Of a stretch of DNA of 64,000 nt, positions 58,346 to 64,000 are shown piece by piece (positions within the stretch are counted from its first letter, which is position 1; every line of letters begins with the position of its first letter). The notes below the pieces were generated by a model. That model ran no database searches. It was not told the origin of the DNA and worked only from the letters and a program-made list of their open reading frames with translations. A program made the translations under genes and the position numbers. The stretch lies in the NCBI GenBank assembly GCA_950295325.1, contig OX485807.1:1304501-1368500 (forward strand), read 5' to 3'. Source of the DNA: Polytrichum commune. Taxonomy: Eukaryota > Streptophyta > Polytrichopsida > Polytrichales > Polytrichaceae.

Positions 58346-61039
58346 GCCAAAAACAAATATGAAAACTTCAAATCCTGACAAAAGTTATTGTCCACTCTAC
58401 CCGATTTCGGAAAAAAATCCATAAAAAATTGCCCTCGCATTCTTGAAGGCCACTTGTCCATATAACCCATCTTGAGTACAGTTCAACTCCAAAATCCAAA
58501 ATCCAATACATATGTTCACTTCCACTTAGTAAATAAACAATTGACAAGGATTTCATTGTTGAAGTGAAACTATCAACAAAGCATGTAATTAACTTGGAGA
58601 TCTAAAATATTACAAAATCCTCATTAGCATTCAAGTTATAGTTTTGTGACTTACCATTTGAAAGGGTCTTTGTCATTCTAAAATGAAACTAAAATTAGTT
58701 GTTTATTTTTAGTATTTTTATTTTATAGTATTTTAGTTAATGCCTTCTACTTTCACAAGTACTTATACACACTCAAACTAATCAAGTGTGATTGAATGCA
58801 ATCAAGCTTATGAAGCTAACTAAGCCTAATTAGGCCCAATTTGAATAATAAATAATGCTTACCAAACTAAGTAAGCCTAAGTATATTTATAAAATGTGCT
58901 TACTTGAATTAAGCATGATTTCATTCAGATATGAGAAATGATGTGCTAAATTACACCCGTTTAGGCTTTATTACACATGATTAGGTTAAATACACTTACT
59001 TGCATTTAATCCGGCTTAATTAGTTTGAAAGTTTGAATACTTGCAATACTTTATTGACAATTTCACTTCAAAAATGAAATCCTAACCAATCACTTATTTA
59101 CTAAGTGGAAGTGAACATACGTATTGAATTTTGGATCTTGAAGATGAAGTGCTCTCAATATGAGTTATAATATTATGGACAAATGCTCTTTAAGAGTGTA
59201 GGGGCAAACTTTTTATCGAAGTCGGATAGGGCGGGCACTAGTGTTCAGTAGAGATTTAAAATTTCATATTTGTTTTGGGGTTACCTGAGGGTGCTGGATT
59301 GCGGGCCCTAGCCCTTATCCACCACTCTTGAAAGTTCGTGGGGGGAGGTTTAGCGTCTACCTTTTTTTCAGCTTATGGGTGAAATTGGGGGGGGGGGGGG
59401 AGGGAGGGGGGAGTGAAACTAAGAGAAACAAAAACTATAATATGGTACTTATAAATCTTGTTAAATAAATGTCAAATCCAAAATTTGCATAAGAGACGGA
59501 CTCCGATTTAATTCTATAGGATTTCATAGATATCAAAATTTAAGACGTTTGTCCTAGTCACTGGATGAAACCACGTGTAGAATGTCAAAGTAAGGCAACC
59601 GGATTAGATATGGCATCTTTGTTGTATGTCTCATAGTTGGGTTCGATGTCCACATAGTTGACTCTCCTATAATGAGAATTGTAAGTGTTTTGCACAAACT
59701 ACAACTTGTTTCCAACCAAGTCTCGATCAACTTTGTTGCAACCTTAAAACTTAGCAATTCAATACTCTGAAATCCAATATGTTATGTGTAGGTGGGTATA
59801 TGCTATTAGATCAACAAGTCCATGTTATTAAACTAGTTGGATTAACTAACTGATTAAAAACTTATAAGACTCCTACGTAATGATCCAATCGAATGGATAC
59901 ATAACAATTATGGGTCTACAGTGATATGAATAGTTGCGAATTGGACATGTGTGTAATGTTTCGTTGTGAAGGAAGTGTGGGGATGGATGGAGGATGTGTA
60001 TGGGATCTCCATTGGTGAGAGCGCGCTTGTGGGTTTGTGGCTCCATATGGTGTCGAAATACAGCGAGGAGGTGGCTTGAATGATGTCAGTGAGCCAATGT
60101 AGAATTGCGATACATTGGGTGGAGATAGGGGGGAATGTGGCTATCCATGAAATTTTGTGTGAATAAGTGGGATTGGAGGATAGTATTGTATGTGTGCATG
60201 TCTGTGAATTCATCTCATAAGTTGTTTTGGTGGTCAACGAATCATGCCCTTTTTGTTTGTGTTTTGGATAGTTGAGTGTATTTGTATCCAACCATGTTGG
60301 AAGCCATACATACCATTATGGAGCCATCAATGAATTGGCTTAGTGAGACGATGAATTTTGGTGTGCAAATTCAAGTGGAGGGGGGTCAACAACTTTCCAA
60401 CTTTTGGAAATTTTGGGTTGAATGTCATTTGGTGAGAATAGGTTGGGGATGCGATGCGGTGCCTAGAGAGGGGGGGGGGGGGGGCACCGTTGGGAATGGA
60501 CTAGGGCCAAAAACAAGATAAAGTGAACAAAAGTTTTACCTTGCTAGTTTAGAGGCGCAAGTGGCCACATTTCATTGTTCTAGTACTCAAACAATAATAT
60601 TGATTTAAATTGAAGTTACTAATAGGGTGGGTCATGATGAGTTTAAGAGTATATTTGCAAACTACACGATTTACATCCATAAAAGTAGATTCTAATGTTT
60701 GTAGTATCCACTTCATTTAATTCTTGGTTTTTGGAAAGCGAGGGTGAAGTAGACCTTAAGAAAATGTATTCTGCTTTAGAACTTGTGGCCCATCAATAAA
60801 CAACATGATCTTGCTCAATACTTAAACTATATACACATATCTTACCAAATTTATACAAAATGAAGTAGGTTTGAGCTCAAATCTACCACTCAATTTAGGA
60901 TTTATTTCATATGTATCTCCATAACATTAATATGTACAAATTTTGTAATATCCTAGTTCAAACCTATTGGAGGGCTTCATGGTCTTGAATGGACATTTTG
61001 TATAGAATTGAACCTACTTCCCTTACTATATATGAAAAT

Positions 61040-61420
61040 TGTAACACAGGAGGAGGCCACACATGTTCGAAAACGCCGGTTTCGAAGTGGAGTTTGGTTA
61101 GCCAAGGTAAAAGAACTGTGGCCTTGACATGCACCTAACTTTGAGAAGATGGGTTTCGAGGTTGGTTCCTCTTTTATTGGGTAGAAACATATATTTTCAA
61201 CTTTAATCCAACACGGTGGTTTTTCTAAGCTTAAGACCTCCACATTGAACCATAGTTGAAAATGAACAATTTTAACCAACAAAAGAGGGACCAACCTTGA
61301 AACCCAACTCCTCGAAGCTAGGCACATGTCAAGACCAACATTCTTTTACCATGGCTTACCAACCTCCATTATGGAACCGGCATTTTTGAACATGTGTGGC
61401 CTCCCCTACAATGAAAGGGC
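61040..61420. repeat. Long imperfect hairpin (block III)
   Basis: Orthologous in position to 16700-17075. Arms run from ACATGTTCGAAAACGCCGGT to ACCGGCATTTTTGAACATGT. An open frame across it on the minus strand (60977-61327) is a by-product. Confidence 0.7.
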
Positions 61421-63472
61421 AAACCACTTTTCTTGTTCACTTTTCCATGCTTTGGCCCACCATCAGTGGACACAAATTAGGGTCATGGCCATTGGTGCTT
61501 TCTTGTGTATGTAATGAGGGAATGGTGCAAATTATGTGTGGTATTAAAGTGAGGAGTTGAATGAAAAATGTACAAGGCATTTCTATAACATGAAGATTAA
61601 TGTTGATTTTTTAATAAACTTCAAGATAATATTCAAGACCCTAGTTTAATCTAGTATGATCCAATGGGGATGAATTAATGCTTTTACTAAACACCCCCAC
61701 CCTTAGTAAGATTGGTGGGCCCTCAACTTAATGGGCAAGGCATCTAGCTCTAATTCACCATATCACACTGCCACGTAGCAATATCCTTTTTTCTTTTCTT
61801 TTTTTCCTTTTAAAAATAGGGTCTCCCACCGGTGTTGAGGGGGGGGGTGATGATGTGGGAATCCCATAATGTGGTCTCTCTGGATATCGATGGTTAAGCA
61901 ATGGTTAAACTAACTTTGGTCAAGGAATGCATTCCAAGATGACATTTGTTGATGTAGTTGATTGTTGAGGGATAAATTATATTTGCAGCAGATGTTGAGT
62001 TCAAGTTCTTAGCTACTTAGCCCTCACATGGGCCTCACATTTATGTAAGTGGATGCAATGTGAATTTTATAATTTTGGTGTTAGACTTGTTTGTAATTTT
62101 CTATCTATTTGTGTAAAACTAATTTAAGATCTAGTCATTTTACAAATTGTGAAATAAACATTACAGTTGAAGTTCATATGAACTTTTCATTCATCCTTTT
62201 CTTGACAAAAATGTTCTTTCCCCCCGTAGAAGGTCACTAAAACTAGAAGCAATATTTCATGTTTGAGATGTTGCTTATTGCAAGGATTAGCCACCTTTAG
62301 GAGTGTGGACAACACCTTGAGCCAAAATTATTTCAAAATTGGCATTCAAGTTCATTATGAGAGACATGGTTCATATTCGGTAAATGAACTCTAATCACCT
62401 CTACAATAGGCAAATGAACTCTAAATTTGAAAACCCAAATTCAAACATAGATGTCTTTTAATATACATAGTTTGAATATGTTCTTTTCATCTAAATCCAT
62501 GAAAAAAATGATTTTCACTAGCTGCCCCAACTTGAGACTTCAACTTTACAACCAATATTGAATCTTTTCAAATTTTGTGGAAACAAAAGATTTCTTCCCA
62601 TATATTCACAATGGAGTTGGTTTTCACATATAAGACCACAATCATAAAATATATTAGGGTGCAAGCACGGTCAAGTACATGATTCCATTACCATGCACAA
62701 ATGAAATGAAAGTGATTCAAAACTATATACTAAATTCGAATTTTTTAAACGAAAAAAATTAGAAACATTTGAAAAACACATTGATCAGAAAATCCAAGCA
62801 ATTTATGTTGATAAAATAATTTTAAAAATAAAATTCTACATATTTTAGAAGGCGGTGCAAGTAGTGTGCAAGTGGGTATGTTAAGCATGTAAGTGTGTAA
62901 AATTTGTTTAAAACATGATAAATTAGATTAAATTCATGTTTTGTAAAAAAAATTGTAATGCCACCCTCAAGTTTATAATGAATTCAAGGAATATGGAAAA
63001 AATCCAACTTCAAAATAGTTAAGGTCATGAAATCTACATCCAATATTAGATTCAACCATTACATTTTGAGCAATACTTTTAATGATAAGTTTTGAAGATC
63101 CCATCTTGATATTCTATGTTTGAGTACCTAACACAACAATAGAGGGAGCCATAAAAACTATTTAAATGATAAAACACTTCGCTACTACCTTTAGGAGTTT
63201 AACCAATAAAATATGGTTTTAATATACTGGAGCACATTTTTGTATATCGGATTGTGCTTGCTCCTGTTAGTAGTAGTGCATTGAATGCCCTCAACATCAA
63301 AGGTGATATGAAACTTACGAGTTCATTGGAATGCACCCTAAACAACAAAGGTTTGAATCATTTAAACGTATACATGCAACACATTCATGACCAAATAAAT
63401 GCACCCCCCCCCCCCAAACCCATATTGAGCATCTCATAATAGTTTTCTTCTATAGGATGAGAATTACAATGA

Positions 63473-63500
63473 AAATAATAATAATAATAATAATAATAAC
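63473..63500 (+). repeat. (AAT)n microsatellite
   Basis: Counterpart of 19128-19156. Confidence 0.95.
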
Positions 63501-63557
63501 TCATGGTAGTTTTACTCTCTACTTGGGCATGTTATGGGAATTAGACTAATATGTGAA

Positions 63558-63780
63558 TGAGGAGAGATGGGGTTGCATCTCATTTGAACCAATGACAAAT
63601 ACATATGAAGTATTGGGTTAGTGTGCCTATTGTGACAAATTGGGTGGAAGAAAGGTCATGAATTAACAACCTCAAGATTTCAAATTGGAACTTATTTTCT
63701 CAAAGCATTCTATATTTTATCAAAGCATTCTATATGTTTTATCAATTTTTTGCAATGCCATGGAAAACTTTACTTCAAGT
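63558..63780 (-). pseudogene. DUF247 C-terminal fragment, decayed (tail 6)
   Basis: Block III counterpart of 19205-19420, with a small tandem duplication of CAAAGCATTCTATAT near 63697-63735. Confidence 0.65.
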
Positions 63781-64000
63781 CAATTTTACAAATTTGGGAA
63801 TTGTTATATTTTGAGGCTTAAATGCATGTCAAATGGGGGTGTCCATGCAAAACTTCCCTTCAAGTGAGGTATGCATATTCGGAGCCCTTTACGTAGTTAT
63901 GCATGGTTAATTGCAAGAGTGTCATGATGAATTTACCAACCAAAAAAGTGTCCTTCACAATATGAGAGGAAATAATCGCATGCAAGTGTGCCTCTCATTC

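Larger units (their letters stand above)
57878..59363. mobile_element. Foldback element (block III copy)
   Basis: Same structure as 13450-14935, including the MITE in the left terminus, the shortened right arm (junction near 59040) and the G run outside the right end. Confidence 0.8.
56214..64000. repeat. Block III: long duplicated unit, cut by the window end
   Basis: Collinear with 11762-19620 and about 94% identical by eye. It contains copies of every block I repeat: open stretch 57193-57573, MITE, foldback, hairpin, (AAT)n and DUF247 tail. Whether it also carries a DUF247 gene lies beyond the window. Confidence 0.9.

Overview
This window looks like nuclear DNA from a land plant with a large, repeat-rich genome. 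The grounds are one intact DUF247 gene (a plant family), hAT, MULE and PIF/Harbinger transposase remains of plant type, two clear solo LTRs plus a third likely one, GT-AG introns, and very low gene density in AT-rich sequence. From memory the transposase types recall non-flowering plants (fern, lycophyte or moss) more than a crop, but this is weak and I cannot name a species. I saw no bacterial operons, CRISPR array, rRNA or tRNA.

Layout. 1-2.4 kb: left end of a segmental duplication (second copy 37.1-40.7 kb) carrying a dead PIF/Harbinger transposase fused to a DUF247 tail. 2.4-2.65 kb: LTR fragment. 2.9-8.5 kb: GC-rich leader and a hAT transposase gene, cut in two by a 1594-bp solo LTR with a perfect 5-bp target duplication. 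8.7-9.1 kb: MITE. 9.8-11.8 kb: a 2-kb foldback element. 11.8-25.9 kb: block I, a long duplicated unit ending in the one intact DUF247 gene (24258-25856, minus); it holds a second foldback element with a MITE inside its terminal repeat, DUF247 fragments and a 1905-bp CCGGA-rich solo LTR. 27.4-34.5 kb: block II, a shortened second copy of the unit in which the DUF247 gene is reduced to its last ~200 bp. 35.4-36 kb: an older DUF247 tail. 37.1-41.4 kb: second copy of the 1-2.4 kb segment, interrupted by a 1.2-kb DNA transposon and followed by an LTR. 43.0-50.1 kb: an intact unrecognised 275-aa ORF, an array of CGCG-centred palindromes, a 1.36-kb foldback, and a decayed MULE transposase, perhaps parts of one large element. 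51-55 kb: a small acidic ORF, an inverted LTR and a 62-bp perfect palindrome. 56-64 kb: block III, a third copy of the unit, running off the end.

The related blocks let one copy serve as the empty site for insertions in another, so several elements can be delimited almost to the base without a database. The main biological theme is one apparently functional DUF247 gene among at least eight broken DUF247 pieces (six tails, two middle fragments), within blocks duplicated along with foldback elements.
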